The notes under the pieces: generated by a model | Database searches by the model: none | Seen by the model: the letters and a program-made list of their open reading frames with translations, nothing else | Told to the model about the DNA's origin: nothing | Made by a program: the position numbers and the translations under genes | Assembly (NCBI RefSeq): GCF_003945345.1 | Contig: NZ_AP019308.1 | Coordinates: forward strand, 4,419,501 to 4,483,500 | DNA length: 64,000 bases | Origin: Paenibacillus baekrokdamisoli | GTDB lineage: Bacteria > Bacillota > Bacilli > Paenibacillales > Paenibacillaceae | Direction of reading: 5' to 3' | Shown: positions 44,109 through 53,455 of the stretch, piece after piece | How the letters are laid out: each line of letters opens with the position of its first letter | How positions within the stretch are numbered: position 1 is the stretch's first letter

Positions 44109-45524
44109 TCATTCGATCGACTGTCCAATCTCTTCTATCTTCTTAAGCGGAAGACGAATGGTGACCGTCGTTCCTTCGCCCATTGCGCTATCTAGGCGGA
44201 AGGTACCGCCGTGCAGCTCGACAATTTCTTTGCATATCGCAAGTCCTAGACCGCTTCCCGATCGCTGGCTGCTGCCTTTATAGAACTTCTCCGTCACATG
44301 CGGCAAATCCTCAGGTGAGATCCCACTCCCCGTATCCATAACACTGACGCGCACCCAATCGCCTTCCTGATCCGCTGCAACGGTTATGGAACCGCCCTTA
44401 GGCGTGAATTTCAATGCATTGTCCAGCACGTTGATGAACACCTGCTTCAGTCGGTTCGCATCGGCTTCAACTGGCAAGGTGGGATGGCCATAGTTGCCAA
44501 TAATTCGGATGCTCTCCTTCTGAGCGCGAGCCTCAAACTGTTTCAAGGTCTCCCGCATGGGCTTGATCAAGTCAAGCATCTCGGGATGAAGGACGATACT
44601 CTTCGCATACAGTTTCGAGAAATCGAGCAAGTCTTCAACAAGACCTGACAGGCGATCCGTCTCACGATCAATAATCGCAAGGCCCATCTGCATCTCCTCA
44701 ATATCAGCAGGATCTCCAGAAGCAAGCGTCTCGCTCCAGCCCTTTATTGACGTAAGCGGTGTCCGAAGCTCATGAGAGATGGAGGATATAAAATCCTCCT
44801 TCAGCTTCTCGCGTCTCGTTAGCTCGGAAGCCATCGTGTTGAGCGTTTCTGACAACCGACCGATCTCATCGCGATCGCGAATGTCCGCCCGCTTGGTCCA
44901 TTCCCCCTCCGCCATTTGTTCCGCTACCCGGGTCAAGTTGCGAATAGGCCTTGCAATCCGGTTCGCGATCCATATGCTCATCGTAAAGAAGAGCAAGACA
45001 ACGACTACACCGACCAAGACTCCGATCCACAACATGTTGCGAATGATATCATCGACCTGCTGCAGCGATGCGGTGTAACGAAACATGGCGACAACACGCT
45101 GCTCCTGTTTGACCGGCAAAGTCACCGCTGCAATCCGCTCGTGTGTGAGCGGATCTAATCCACGCCAAACTCCCTTTTCTCCATCTATGCCTTTCAGAAC
45201 ATCGGGCGTCGCTAGCGCAGTTCCATTACCTGGAAGACCATCGCTGTCTACAACGATTTTGCCTGTATTATCAAGCAGCTCGAGCTTCGATATGCCGTTC
45301 GTCATATTTTGCAGCATGTAGCTGGCCTTATCCTTCATCGGCAGGTACGCGATGTTGCGATTATGCAGCGCCGCCTCAGTCTCTGCCCGTTGAAGCACGG
45401 AACCAACCGCACTGCTGTAATAGTAATTCCATACTAATGCCGCGAACATCGTACCGAGCATGACGATAACAAGCACGATTAATACGCCGTAGCTCCATAC
45501 GATTCGAGTTCGGAGACTCGTCAT
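44109..45524 (-). CDS. Sensor histidine kinase (HAMP type)
   Basis: 471 residues from the ATG at 45524, which overlaps the stop of the response regulator gene. First helix near 8-33, an outer domain of about 130 residues, second helix near 165-190, HAMP (IARPIRNLTRVAEQMAEGEW), phospho-His in FISSISHELRTPLTSIKGWS, ATP-binding boxes NVLDNALKFTPKGG, MDTGSGISPEDLPHVTEKFY and GSGLGLAICKEIVELHGG. The signal is unknown. It forms one operon with the regulator and the FG-GAP lipoprotein upstream. Confidence 0.9.
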   Translation of the reverse strand: MTSLRTRIVWSYGVLIVLVIVMLGTMFAALVWNYYYSSAVGSVLQRAETEAALHNRNIAYLPMKDKASYMLQNMTNGISKLELLDNTGKIVVDSDGLPGNGTALATPDVLKGIDGEKGVWRGLDPLTHERIAAVTLPVKQEQRVVAMFRYTASLQQVDDIIRNMLWIGVLVGVVVVLLFFTMSIWIANRIARPIRNLTRVAEQMAEGEWTKRADIRDRDEIGRLSETLNTMASELTRREKLKEDFISSISHELRTPLTSIKGWSETLASGDPADIEEMQMGLAIIDRETDRLSGLVEDLLDFSKLYAKSIVLHPEMLDLIKPMRETLKQFEARAQKESIRIIGNYGHPTLPVEADANRLKQVFINVLDNALKFTPKGGSITVAADQEGDWVRVSVMDTGSGISPEDLPHVTEKFYKGSSQRSGSGLGLAICKEIVELHGGTFRLDSAMGEGTTVTIRLPLKKIEEIGQSIE

Positions 45525-46594
45525 TGCTGCTCGCTCCGTTTCCACCGGTAGCCAAAGCCCCAAAGCGTCTCAATATACTGAGGTTCAGAAGGCGCATCCT
45601 CGATTTTTTGGCGGATACGCCGGATGTTTACATCCACGATCTTCAAGTCTCCGATAAAATGTCGTCCCCACACCGCATCCAATATCGCATCACGGCTTAA
45701 TCCCTCTCCAACACGCTCCATAAGCAGCATCACAAGAGTCCATTCCGTCGGTGTCAGCACGATTTCATTATCACGCTTCCATAGTCTGCGCTCAGCCGCA
45801 GATAAACGAAAAGGCCCGGAGCACAGCTCTCCTGGAAGCGCCTTGGCCTTGGGCTGGTTCCCTGCTGAAGCCGAAAGGCTAGAGAATTGGCCTGTCGACT
45901 CGTTCCCAGCGTTAGCTGGAGAATGGCTGCCAATATCTCCACTTGAGCTAGCGGGAAGAACGTCAGAGTCAGGGATTGATGACCTCGATTCATGACCCTG
46001 TTCCTGTGCCTGATTCTGTGTCTGGTCTCTGTTTTGTCCTGACGTTTGTCCTGACGTTTGTCCTGACGTTTGTCCTGACGGAGCATTCTGTCCAGTAACC
46101 TGCCCATTCGCAGGATTCTGTCCAATAATCTGCCCAAGCGCATCGGATTGCTGATCAGCCACTAAGGCTTCAGGCCCGCTGCTGCGCTGCTCGCTCCCAG
46201 CAGCCTCTGGCCATGACAAGCCGCCTGGCATCATCCGCCGGTTCAGCGAATGGAGGCGCGCAATAAGCTCGCCAGGGCTAAATGGCTTCTGCACATAATC
46301 GTCGGCACCAAGCTCAAGGCCACGGATTTTATCCTCTTCCTGCGACTTCGCTGTCAGCATGATGATGCCCATGCGCGGAAACCGCGCACGAAGCTGCTCG
46401 CATACTTCGAATCCGCTGATTGTCGGGAGCATCACATCAAGCAGTGCAACGTCAAAAGGCGGAGATGCCGCCTCTGCTAATGCCAGTGCGGTCTCCCCGT
46501 CTTCAGCTTCCGTAACATCCATTCCATTACGTTTCAAATTTATTCGAATGAAGCCACGAATGGCTTCCTCATCCTCTAATAGTAATATTCGCAA
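45521..46594 (-). CDS. OmpR-family response regulator with very long linker
   Basis: 357 residues instead of about 230. Receiver domain (LEDEEAIRGFIRINLKRNG, phospho-acceptor in DVALLDVMLPTISGFE, KPFSPGELIARLHSL) ends near 118. A linker of about 140 residues follows, rich in Gln, Gly, Ser and Asn and including GQTSGQTSGQTSGQ. The winged helix (PTEWTLVMLLMERVGEGLSR ... VDVNIRRIRQKIED) is at the C-terminus. The linker is coded by a 12-base tandem repeat near 46031-46080. Function is probably normal, with a flexible tether. Confidence 0.9.
   Translation of the reverse strand: MRILLLEDEEAIRGFIRINLKRNGMDVTEAEDGETALALAEAASPPFDVALLDVMLPTISGFEVCEQLRARFPRMGIIMLTAKSQEEDKIRGLELGADDYVQKPFSPGELIARLHSLNRRMMPGGLSWPEAAGSEQRSSGPEALVADQQSDALGQIIGQNPANGQVTGQNAPSGQTSGQTSGQTSGQNRDQTQNQAQEQGHESRSSIPDSDVLPASSSGDIGSHSPANAGNESTGQFSSLSASAGNQPKAKALPGELCSGPFRLSAAERRLWKRDNEIVLTPTEWTLVMLLMERVGEGLSRDAILDAVWGRHFIGDLKIVDVNIRRIRQKIEDAPSEPQYIETLWGFGYRWKRSEQQ
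46031..46080. repeat. 12-base tandem repeat in the regulator linker
   Basis: GTTTGTCCTGAC is repeated four times in a row (the first copy has an extra T nearby), coding for Gly-Gln-Thr-Ser on the minus strand. Such repeats change length by slippage without shifting the frame. Confidence 0.85.
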
Positions 46595-46618
46595 AAGCCA
46601 TTCCCTCCTACAGCAGCA

Positions 46619-48001
46619 TTAATTATCAGGCAGCAAGGTGAACCCATTCTTCAGCGAAGTCTCACTGAGCGGCAAGGGGTTAGGTTCATCATTCTGGTCC
46701 AGCTTATCCCATACGGCATAATAGACCATTCCACCCGCCTGATTCAATAGGATATACTTGTTCGATTCGTCCTGAAGCTGTTTCTCCTTCTCCTCCCAAT
46801 CATTCAGCGGAACAACCCGAATAACAATAACCTCTACACGTTTACCCGTCTTCGCATTGTAGTAATCAATGGCAATGTCGGATTTGCCACCCTCTTTAGG
46901 ATGCCGAAATGTATAATCCTTCCATCCAATCGGAATGCGCAGGGCATAGTTCTGCTCATAATCGGCATAGCGTTCTCCCACTACATGAAAGTGTCCTTCT
47001 CCGTCCCACTGCTTATACTGTTCAATCCATACTAATTCGCTATAGGGAACTCCGTCTGCTTGACCTGGGGCTTCACGCTGCACATGAATGTCGAGTATGC
47101 CGTCACCATTCCCGTCACCGCCAACCAAAGCACCCATTTCATTTTCATCAGCCGGGTTATTCATTTGCTTGGTAGGGTAGATCTTTATTAACTTTCCTTT
47201 GTCCCACAGCAGCATCGTCGTGTTCGAGGAATGGGCGCCAACGACAGCATCCGTGATGATGCCGTAGCGCTTAGGCGCGATTTTGCCGATCGATATATTA
47301 TAATACCCGTTTACAGAACCATCCATAGGTGAAGTAGCATCTGCAATCACAGCCCCCCCTAAGAACCGGAAGACATGAATCGACGCCTTCATCTTCTGAC
47401 TATTCAAACGAATCAGTACAAGCTCCGACTTCCCATCTCCGTCCACATCGCCTTGCGACATCGTGTCATAGGAAAGCTCCTTGAGCGGCTTCAATGGCTC
47501 TTTCCCATTATAAGTGGAATCCACATGATAAATATTGAGCAAATGCTCAGGTTCGCCGTACTGATTCCAACCAATGAGTATCTCTGGCTTGCCATCATTA
47601 TCCAAATCCACAACCCGCAGAACATCAATGCCATAATTGGATGATTCCGCGAATGTGAACCAATATTTCCAGCCGCCCTTGCCATTCGTTCTAAGCACCA
47701 TTACCTGCTGTGCATCATTGTTATTCGCAAAAGTAACGATAGCCTCCTGCTGGCCGTCTCCATCGATATCAGCTTTGATCACCGCTGAATTCGATTTCTC
47801 CTGAACGGGGAGCGCTAGCTTCGCCCGCGATGGCAGTGCTTCTCGCACTGCAGTTGCAAGTACCGCATTCTCCGGTGTGGACTGCGGATTAAGCAGCAAA
47901 TCAGCCGGAGTAGCTGTATATTGACAACCCGTAATAGCCAGCAGAACAAGGATACTAAACCCAATTAACCCAATCCGCCGTGCCCAATTAAGTCGCTTCA
48001 T
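46619..48001 (-). CDS. Lipoprotein with FG-GAP/VCBS-type repeats
   Basis: 460 residues. Lipobox ILVLLAITGCQYT. Four calcium-binding-like repeats are readable: KADIDGDGQQEAIVTF, VVDLDNDGKPEILIGW, QGDVDGDGKSELVLIR and GGDGNGDGILDIHVQR, as in integrin-type beta-propellers. The remainder has no known motif. It is 24 bases upstream of the response regulator and probably in one operon with it and the kinase, so it may feed a surface signal to that system or be one of its outputs. Confidence 0.82.
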   Translation of the reverse strand: MKRLNWARRIGLIGFSILVLLAITGCQYTATPADLLLNPQSTPENAVLATAVREALPSRAKLALPVQEKSNSAVIKADIDGDGQQEAIVTFANNNDAQQVMVLRTNGKGGWKYWFTFAESSNYGIDVLRVVDLDNDGKPEILIGWNQYGEPEHLLNIYHVDSTYNGKEPLKPLKELSYDTMSQGDVDGDGKSELVLIRLNSQKMKASIHVFRFLGGAVIADATSPMDGSVNGYYNISIGKIAPKRYGIITDAVVGAHSSNTTMLLWDKGKLIKIYPTKQMNNPADENEMGALVGGDGNGDGILDIHVQREAPGQADGVPYSELVWIEQYKQWDGEGHFHVVGERYADYEQNYALRIPIGWKDYTFRHPKEGGKSDIAIDYYNAKTGKRVEVIVIRVVPLNDWEEKEKQLQDESNKYILLNQAGGMVYYAVWDKLDQNDEPNPLPLSETSLKNGFTLLPDN

Positions 48002-48092
48002 CTATCTCTTCGCGCCCTCCTTTCATACATCCGTGCAGCAACCCCCGCCGCTAGACGCTTTGAACCCTAGAACGCTTAAGTAATTTTCGCTG

Positions 48093-49043
48093 CTATTTGG
48101 CCTTGTGGTTCTCTTCCTTGGCAGATAGTAGCTCCTCCACCGTAACGAAGGTGTAGCCCTTCTTCTTCAAATCTTGAATAATAAGCGGTACAAGCTGTAC
48201 GGTATGGTGAATGGATTTACCTCCAAAAGAGTGCATGAGAATGATTCCGCCCGGATGTGTATTCTTATTCACATTCGCTCGCATCTTCGCTACTGAATCG
48301 CCTGCCCAATCCTTCGTATCGACCGTCCAGCCAATGAGCTCACGATTATTCTGACTCATAATATCTTTAACAAGCGGTGAAACGGCACCATAAGGTGCTC
48401 GTACGAGACACGGAACGAAGCCCACTGTCCGCTGGAACAGAATGTCTGTCCATTTGATTTGATTCTTAATGCTATTACTGTCCATCTTACTTAAATCCGG
48501 ATGATTATACGAATGATTGCCGAGTGCATGCCCATCTTTAACGATGCGTTTCATGATGTCAGGATACTTCTTTACTTGAGAACCAACTGTGAAGAAAGTG
48601 GCTTTCACCTTATATGTTTTTAAAATATCCAAAATAGCAGGTGTATATCTATGATCCGGTCCATCATCAAATGTAAGAGCAACAAGCTTGCTGCCTGGCG
48701 CCACTGTATAATGAACTTCAGCCGAAGTTGGTTTATCCAGAACGACTGCTGGTGGTGCTGGAGGTACTGGCGGCTTCGTTTGCTGCTCTGTTTGTCCAGT
48801 GTCACCGTCAGCAGTTTGCACCTTGCCATTGGTACCCGTTCCGTCCGGATCAAGATCAGCGTTTATAATCGTACCTGGTTTATTGTCGTTATTTACCGTT
48901 TGAACAGGACCACGTGCGGCATGATCCGCCCATATATTCCACATACTATGTGTACTTAAGCCTATTACGATTGCAACCATTGCAACTATTAGGATGACTG
49001 CGGGTAGACGCCGTCGCTGTTTCCTTCTGCTTCTCTGTATCAT
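48093..49043 (-). CDS. Polysaccharide deacetylase (NodB domain), membrane-anchored
   Basis: 316 residues: an N-terminal membrane anchor (LPAVILIVAMVAIVIGLSTH), a Pro/Gly/Gln-rich stalk (QQTKPPVPPAPPAVVLDK) and a NodB domain with VALTFDDGPDHRYTPAILDI (metal Asp), HALGNHSYNHPDLSK (metal His pair), RAPYGAVSPLV and HPGGIILMHSFGG. It removes acetyl groups from peptidoglycan or another glycan outside the cell. No stop-start coupling with the downstream operon; 91 bases separate them. Confidence 0.92.
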   Translation of the reverse strand: MIQRSRRKQRRRLPAVILIVAMVAIVIGLSTHSMWNIWADHAARGPVQTVNNDNKPGTIINADLDPDGTGTNGKVQTADGDTGQTEQQTKPPVPPAPPAVVLDKPTSAEVHYTVAPGSKLVALTFDDGPDHRYTPAILDILKTYKVKATFFTVGSQVKKYPDIMKRIVKDGHALGNHSYNHPDLSKMDSNSIKNQIKWTDILFQRTVGFVPCLVRAPYGAVSPLVKDIMSQNNRELIGWTVDTKDWAGDSVAKMRANVNKNTHPGGIILMHSFGGKSIHHTVQLVPLIIQDLKKKGYTFVTVEELLSAKEENHKAK

Positions 49044-49258
49044 ACCTCGATCTCCTCGCCTATGCTATAAGACCATATTATCGGAATTTGAACTTCAATT
49101 TGTTACAAAGAAGTAACATCGCAGTTGGAAATGTTAGGGCTACTCGAAATATGTCGTTGTATCCGCGAATGTCATACGCATTTATAGTGTTAAAACACAA
49201 AAAAGTCCCCTATATTTAAGGAGACCAAAGGAGGCCACTATATGCACACGGTATGGGC

Positions 49259-50569
49259 TTAGAAGTTCTGAGTTGTTGTATGTAAGTTCTCGGCGGAGAT
49301 GGCGACCTTCATCGTCGCTGAGCCAACCTCTACGATCACTTGAACTAAAGCTTCCAATTCTAATTCTACCTTGTTGACCTCACCCAAGCTGCTATCCAGA
49401 GAGAATAGAATTCGATTAAACGTCTCTCTTGTTTGCTCCGATTCTTGCTGACCTAATCCCACTTGGATCTTTACCTCTTCTATCGATTGCACAACCGCCT
49501 GCGTATGTACAATCGATTGTTCAATGAATTCACTTATTTGCTTTACCGCTTTACCGGTATCCTCCGAAAGCTTCTTCACTTCTCCCGCCACCACTGCAAA
49601 GCCTGCTCCGTGTTTGCCAGCTCTTGCAGCTTCAATGCCTGCGTTAAGCGACAAAAGCTTGGTCTGACCAGCAATTTCCTGCACAATACGGACAATCGTT
49701 TTAATTTGCTCAGACGAATGGATAAGCTGTACAACGGAAATCTCCATTTGTAAGGAACGCTCATGAATAGATGTAATCCTGCGTTCAAGCTCATTTATTT
49801 TCTCTGATCCCGTAATTGCAAGCTCGCGTGAGCTCTGAGCCATATTCGCACTATAGAGGAACGATGCATTAACTTGGCTGCTGCTGGCGATAAGCTCCTC
49901 GGTTGAAGCACTTGTCTGTTCCGTTAGTGCGGCGATTTCTTGGCTTACGAGACCAATTTTGTGCTTTACTTCTTCTCGAACCTGCTTGTTGTAGCTTTCT
50001 TTTTGCTTGGTATTTTCCTTGTCATACGCCTCGATAACCAGCTGCTGCTCGAAGTTAAGCAGCTTGGTAATCGCTTTTCCGTAGATCAAGCTCTGCTGAG
50101 GGTCTTTGGTATAACGGTGAACGATATTCAGAAAGGTATTTTGAAGATTCTGAAAGCTCCCGATATACCATTTCGGCTCTAACCCGATGCGCTGATGGAC
50201 CTCAGCTATTCGCAGACGTTTCTCAATATACTCGCTGTTAATGCGGCCGCTGAATATTTCTATGATATGCTGCTTCAAAGTGCCTCTGAGTCGTTCAATC
50301 GTGCTATGTTCGGTAATAATTCCCTTAAGAACCGTCACTTCAACGATCGTAGCATAGAAAGCTTCAATGATTTCATCGATATGCTCGATAATCATGGGTT
50401 GAATGGAGTGAATGACTCGCAAATCTTCTGCGGACAGATCGATCATCTTCATTTGTGTTGTCAGCTGATGATTATCAACTTCAATTAATGCCTCCGTTTG
50501 ATGAACTTGCTGAATCTTACTTGAAGGTACAGGTCTTTGATCGATTAGTTTGCCGAACCATTTTGGCAT
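49259..50569 (-). CDS. hemAT: HemAT-type globin-coupled chemotaxis receptor
   Basis: 436 residues from the ATG at 50569 (a GTG at 50578 is also in frame). The N-terminal globin domain has IHSIQPMIIEHIDEIIEAFY and the proximal His in RIAEVHQRIGLEPKWYIGSF near 125-140, as in the oxygen sensor HemAT. The C-terminal half is a soluble MCP signalling domain (SLNAGIEAARAGKHGAGFAV, VAGEVKKLSEDTGKAVKQIS). No membrane segment. The gene overlaps the end of the GGDEF-EAL gene by 25 bases, so oxygen sensing and cyclic-di-GMP metabolism are probably linked here. Confidence 0.88.
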   Translation of the reverse strand: MPKWFGKLIDQRPVPSSKIQQVHQTEALIEVDNHQLTTQMKMIDLSAEDLRVIHSIQPMIIEHIDEIIEAFYATIVEVTVLKGIITEHSTIERLRGTLKQHIIEIFSGRINSEYIEKRLRIAEVHQRIGLEPKWYIGSFQNLQNTFLNIVHRYTKDPQQSLIYGKAITKLLNFEQQLVIEAYDKENTKQKESYNKQVREEVKHKIGLVSQEIAALTEQTSASTEELIASSSQVNASFLYSANMAQSSRELAITGSEKINELERRITSIHERSLQMEISVVQLIHSSEQIKTIVRIVQEIAGQTKLLSLNAGIEAARAGKHGAGFAVVAGEVKKLSEDTGKAVKQISEFIEQSIVHTQAVVQSIEEVKIQVGLGQQESEQTRETFNRILFSLDSSLGEVNKVELELEALVQVIVEVGSATMKVAISAENLHTTTQNF

Positions 50570-52656
50570 GAGGACCACACTCCCTTTAAGTAACGCAGCT
50601 CGAGCTGCTCAGACGGCATAGGACGATCAATAAAATAACCTTGTACAATATCGCAGTTCATCGCTTGCAGATATTTCAGCTGCTCCTGAGTCTCAACCCC
50701 CTCAGCAATGACCCGAAGATTCATGCCATGCGACATGTCGATAATGGCTTTCGTTATGACTGCGCTCTTCGAATCGCTTGTCAGCTCCTGGACAAAGCTC
50801 TTGTCGATCTTCAGAATATCGATAGGGAACTGTTTCATATAACCGAGTGCCGAATAGCCTTTGCCGAAATCGTCTATCGCGATTTGGAAGCCTATCGATT
50901 TGAGCTCATGCAGAATAGGCAGCACCGATTCAATGTCGTTCATGCTGCTGCTTTCCGTTATCTCGATTACGATATGCTGAGGGTCGCAGCAGGTCTGGCG
51001 GACAATATCGCCAATAGAGCTAGCTAAATCCGGTACGAGAAACTGCCGAGCTGATAAATTCACTGCAATGGCCGGAACGGCTAACGATGCGGAAAGCCAG
51101 CTGTTGAGCTGTGCGCATACTTCCTTCAATACCCATTTGCCAATATCCATAATGATGCCGGTTTCCTCGGCAATAGGGATGAATTCTCCAGGGGAAACGG
51201 AGCCGAGTCTAGGATGATTCCAACGGATCAGCGCCTCCATGCCTTCCAAATGACCCGTGCTTGCGCTGACCTGCGGCTGATAATAGAGGGTCAACTGATT
51301 TTTGGCAATTGCCCATCTTAGCTCGTTCTCCACATCAAGCTTACGTAGGAAGGTGTTGATGATGCGTTCATTGAAAAACTGGTGTCCGCCATTCTGGATT
51401 TTGGCTTGGTACATGGCCAAATCGGCGTGCTTGACCAGCGTTTCGAAATCGCCGCCATGCTTCGGAAACATGCAGATTCCAATGCTTGCGCTAATATAAA
51501 GCTCATTGTCCTCTACCCAAAAAGGCATTTTGATATGGGAAATGAGATGATTGGCGATCATCATCGCTTCTTCCTGCTCCTGCAAATCCTGCAGAACGAT
51601 AATAAACTCGTCTCCACCCAACCGAGATACGATATCCCCCTTCCTCACGACAGAGCTCAGCCTTTTGGCAACCAGCTGGAGCAGCGAGTCTCCAATGTTG
51701 TGTCCCAAAGAGTCGTTGACCATCTTGAATCGATCAAGGTCAATAAAAAATACAGCCAGTTTCCGGTTCATTTTCATTGCATTCACGGTTGCTTCATTGA
51801 CCAATTCGCTAAGTAAGGTTCGATTAGGCAGCCCCGTCAATTTATCGAAATGAGCCAAATATTTCAGATGCTCCTCGGATTGTTTACGCTCCGTAATATC
51901 CGTGAACATCCCGATGTAATTCGTAATATTTCCCTTTTCATCCCGCAAAGTCGTGATGGATAGCCACTCGGGGTACAGTTCACCGTTCTTTCTCTTGTTA
52001 CAAATCTCACCTTCCCAGAAGCCGGTCGAGTGAATTCTTTCCCACATTTTAATGTAAAAAAACTGATTCTGCTGGCCGGAGTGAAGCAATCGCGGTGTAT
52101 GCCCAACAGCTTCCTGTTCCGTGTATCCAGTCATCGTTGTGAAGGCTTGATTGACCGATAAAATTTTGAGCTGTTTGTCCGTAATCATAATTCCCTCGCT
52201 GGCATTGCTGAACACTTGCGCGTGTAGTCGAAGCTTAGAAAGCGTATGCTTACGGTGAGTAATATCAGAAAATATGCCCACGTAATTGATTAGAATCCCG
52301 TTCTCATCCTTGACGGAGCTAATAGAGAGCCACTCGGGATAGACTTCCCCGTTTTTTCGCCGGTTCCAGATCTCCCCTTGCCATTTTCCGTCCTTATGGA
52401 TGGATGCCCAAATGTTGACGTAGAATTCTGAATCCTGGCAATCTGATTTCAGTATGTTCGGGTTTTGTCCGATGACTTCCGACTCGTCATAACCTGTTAT
52501 GGATGTGAAGGCAGGGTTTACGCTCACGATTCTGGAGTGGTGATCCGTCACCATAATCGCTTCCTGCGAATCATGAAATATTCTGGCATAAGGCAACACA
52601 AGGTTATCCGGTGCTTGTCTATTCCAATGGGTATCTGTATGTCGTGTATGTGTCAT
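50545..52656 (-). CDS. PAS-PAS-GGDEF-EAL cyclic-di-GMP enzyme
   Basis: 703 residues from the ATG at 52656 (GAGAGGGGC upstream; a longer frame to 52680 is less likely). Two similar PAS domains (NPAFTSITGYDESEVIGQNP and NQAFTTMTGYTEQEAVGHTP), each with a PAC part, then GGDEF with SRLGGDEFIIVL, then EAL with EGMEALIRWNHP, AVNLSARQFL, VIEITESSSM, AIDDFGKGYSALG and RVIAEGVETQEQ. The active residues of both synthase and phosphodiesterase look intact. No membrane segments. Between a STAS gene and a HemAT gene in one operon. Confidence 0.92.
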   Translation of the reverse strand: MTHTRHTDTHWNRQAPDNLVLPYARIFHDSQEAIMVTDHHSRIVSVNPAFTSITGYDESEVIGQNPNILKSDCQDSEFYVNIWASIHKDGKWQGEIWNRRKNGEVYPEWLSISSVKDENGILINYVGIFSDITHRKHTLSKLRLHAQVFSNASEGIMITDKQLKILSVNQAFTTMTGYTEQEAVGHTPRLLHSGQQNQFFYIKMWERIHSTGFWEGEICNKRKNGELYPEWLSITTLRDEKGNITNYIGMFTDITERKQSEEHLKYLAHFDKLTGLPNRTLLSELVNEATVNAMKMNRKLAVFFIDLDRFKMVNDSLGHNIGDSLLQLVAKRLSSVVRKGDIVSRLGGDEFIIVLQDLQEQEEAMMIANHLISHIKMPFWVEDNELYISASIGICMFPKHGGDFETLVKHADLAMYQAKIQNGGHQFFNERIINTFLRKLDVENELRWAIAKNQLTLYYQPQVSASTGHLEGMEALIRWNHPRLGSVSPGEFIPIAEETGIIMDIGKWVLKEVCAQLNSWLSASLAVPAIAVNLSARQFLVPDLASSIGDIVRQTCCDPQHIVIEITESSSMNDIESVLPILHELKSIGFQIAIDDFGKGYSALGYMKQFPIDILKIDKSFVQELTSDSKSAVITKAIIDMSHGMNLRVIAEGVETQEQLKYLQAMNCDIVQGYFIDRPMPSEQLELRYLKGVWSSCQNGSAN

Positions 52657-52696
52657 TAAAGCCCCTCTCTGCTGCAGCACAGGTGCATCCCTTGTG

Positions 52697-52984
52697 TTAA
52701 ACCTTTATACCTGCCATATCTAGACGTTCTCTTAGTTGTTCGTGGACGTCTTGAAACGAAACACTAGCATTATAGTCTGTGGCGATATTCTGCACCGCCA
52801 GCAATAGGCCAAGCCCCGAGCTGTCCATTTCTGTAACTGTCCCGAGATGAAAAGTAAGACTGTGAAATTTTTGTTGTATGAGCGGAAACAATTTTTGCCT
52901 GATGGAGGTTGCTTCTTTTACGCCGATAATTCCAGTTAGAATGACGTCTATTTGTTGGTTGCTATTCCTTATTTCATAGCACAT
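52697..52984 (-). CDS. STAS-domain protein (anti-sigma factor antagonist-like)
   Basis: 95 residues. EMDSSGLGLLLAVQNIA holds the phosphorylatable serine of SpoIIAA-like STAS proteins, in a domain of normal length. I start at the ATG 52984 (GGGAGG upstream); a TTG at 52990 is in frame. There is no partner anti-sigma factor or phosphatase gene nearby. First gene of the operon with the GGDEF-EAL and HemAT genes, so it may switch the activity of one of these or of a distant partner. Confidence 0.88.
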   Translation of the reverse strand: MCYEIRNSNQQIDVILTGIIGVKEATSIRQKLFPLIQQKFHSLTFHLGTVTEMDSSGLGLLLAVQNIATDYNASVSFQDVHEQLRERLDMAGIKV

Positions 52985-53455
52985 AAGCAAACCTCCCTTT
53001 GAATTCCAAACCGAAATTGTTTATTATCGTGGTCTTTGTCGAACGGAGTTTAAATCGAATACCTATTCTTAACTATATATACCGTGTATGCCAAATTTTT
53101 TCTGTGACAATAATCACATTTAAAAAGGGCTCAACACTAAAATAAGTGCTTGATATATTCAAAAGCCTTGTGCGCAGAAGTCCGCTTTGCTGCCGGATCA
53201 TTCTTACGATCGCTGTTGTCTCCCTATTTCTTGATTCTATCCCTTAGGGGTAGAAATACGGAGACAAAGGCGAACGCTATCGCTTCTTCAGAACGACTCG
53301 TCCGCTTCGCTTTTGTTTCGTGATGGCAAGCACTCATTATGATTTAGAACCTTAAAAAGCACCCCTAATTCACCATGCGATGAATGAGGGGTGCTTTTTG
53401 TGAGAATCCTTTTTCAACGTTTCGATAGGCTCGTTTCCCATTCCTGGAATTTCGA
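52985..53455. other. Intergenic region with structured DNA
   Basis: Carries the promoter of the STAS operon and two inverted repeats, 53218-53265 and 53264-53316, and a terminator at 53354-53399. No gene is visible. Confidence 0.5.
53354..53399. terminator. Bidirectional-looking terminator
   Basis: AAAAAGCACCCCT (53354-53366) pairs with AGGGGTGCTTTTT (53387-53399), with an inner ATTCA/TGAAT stem. It lies downstream of the membrane protein gene at 53456 (minus). Confidence 0.85.

Noticed and set aside
45624..45995. 123-codon plus-strand frame opposite the long-linker regulator
   Set aside because: Shadow of the regulator; no ribosome site.
46031..46080. Tandem repeat considered as CRISPR-like
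   Set aside because: 12-base direct repeats with no spacers, inside a coding linker.
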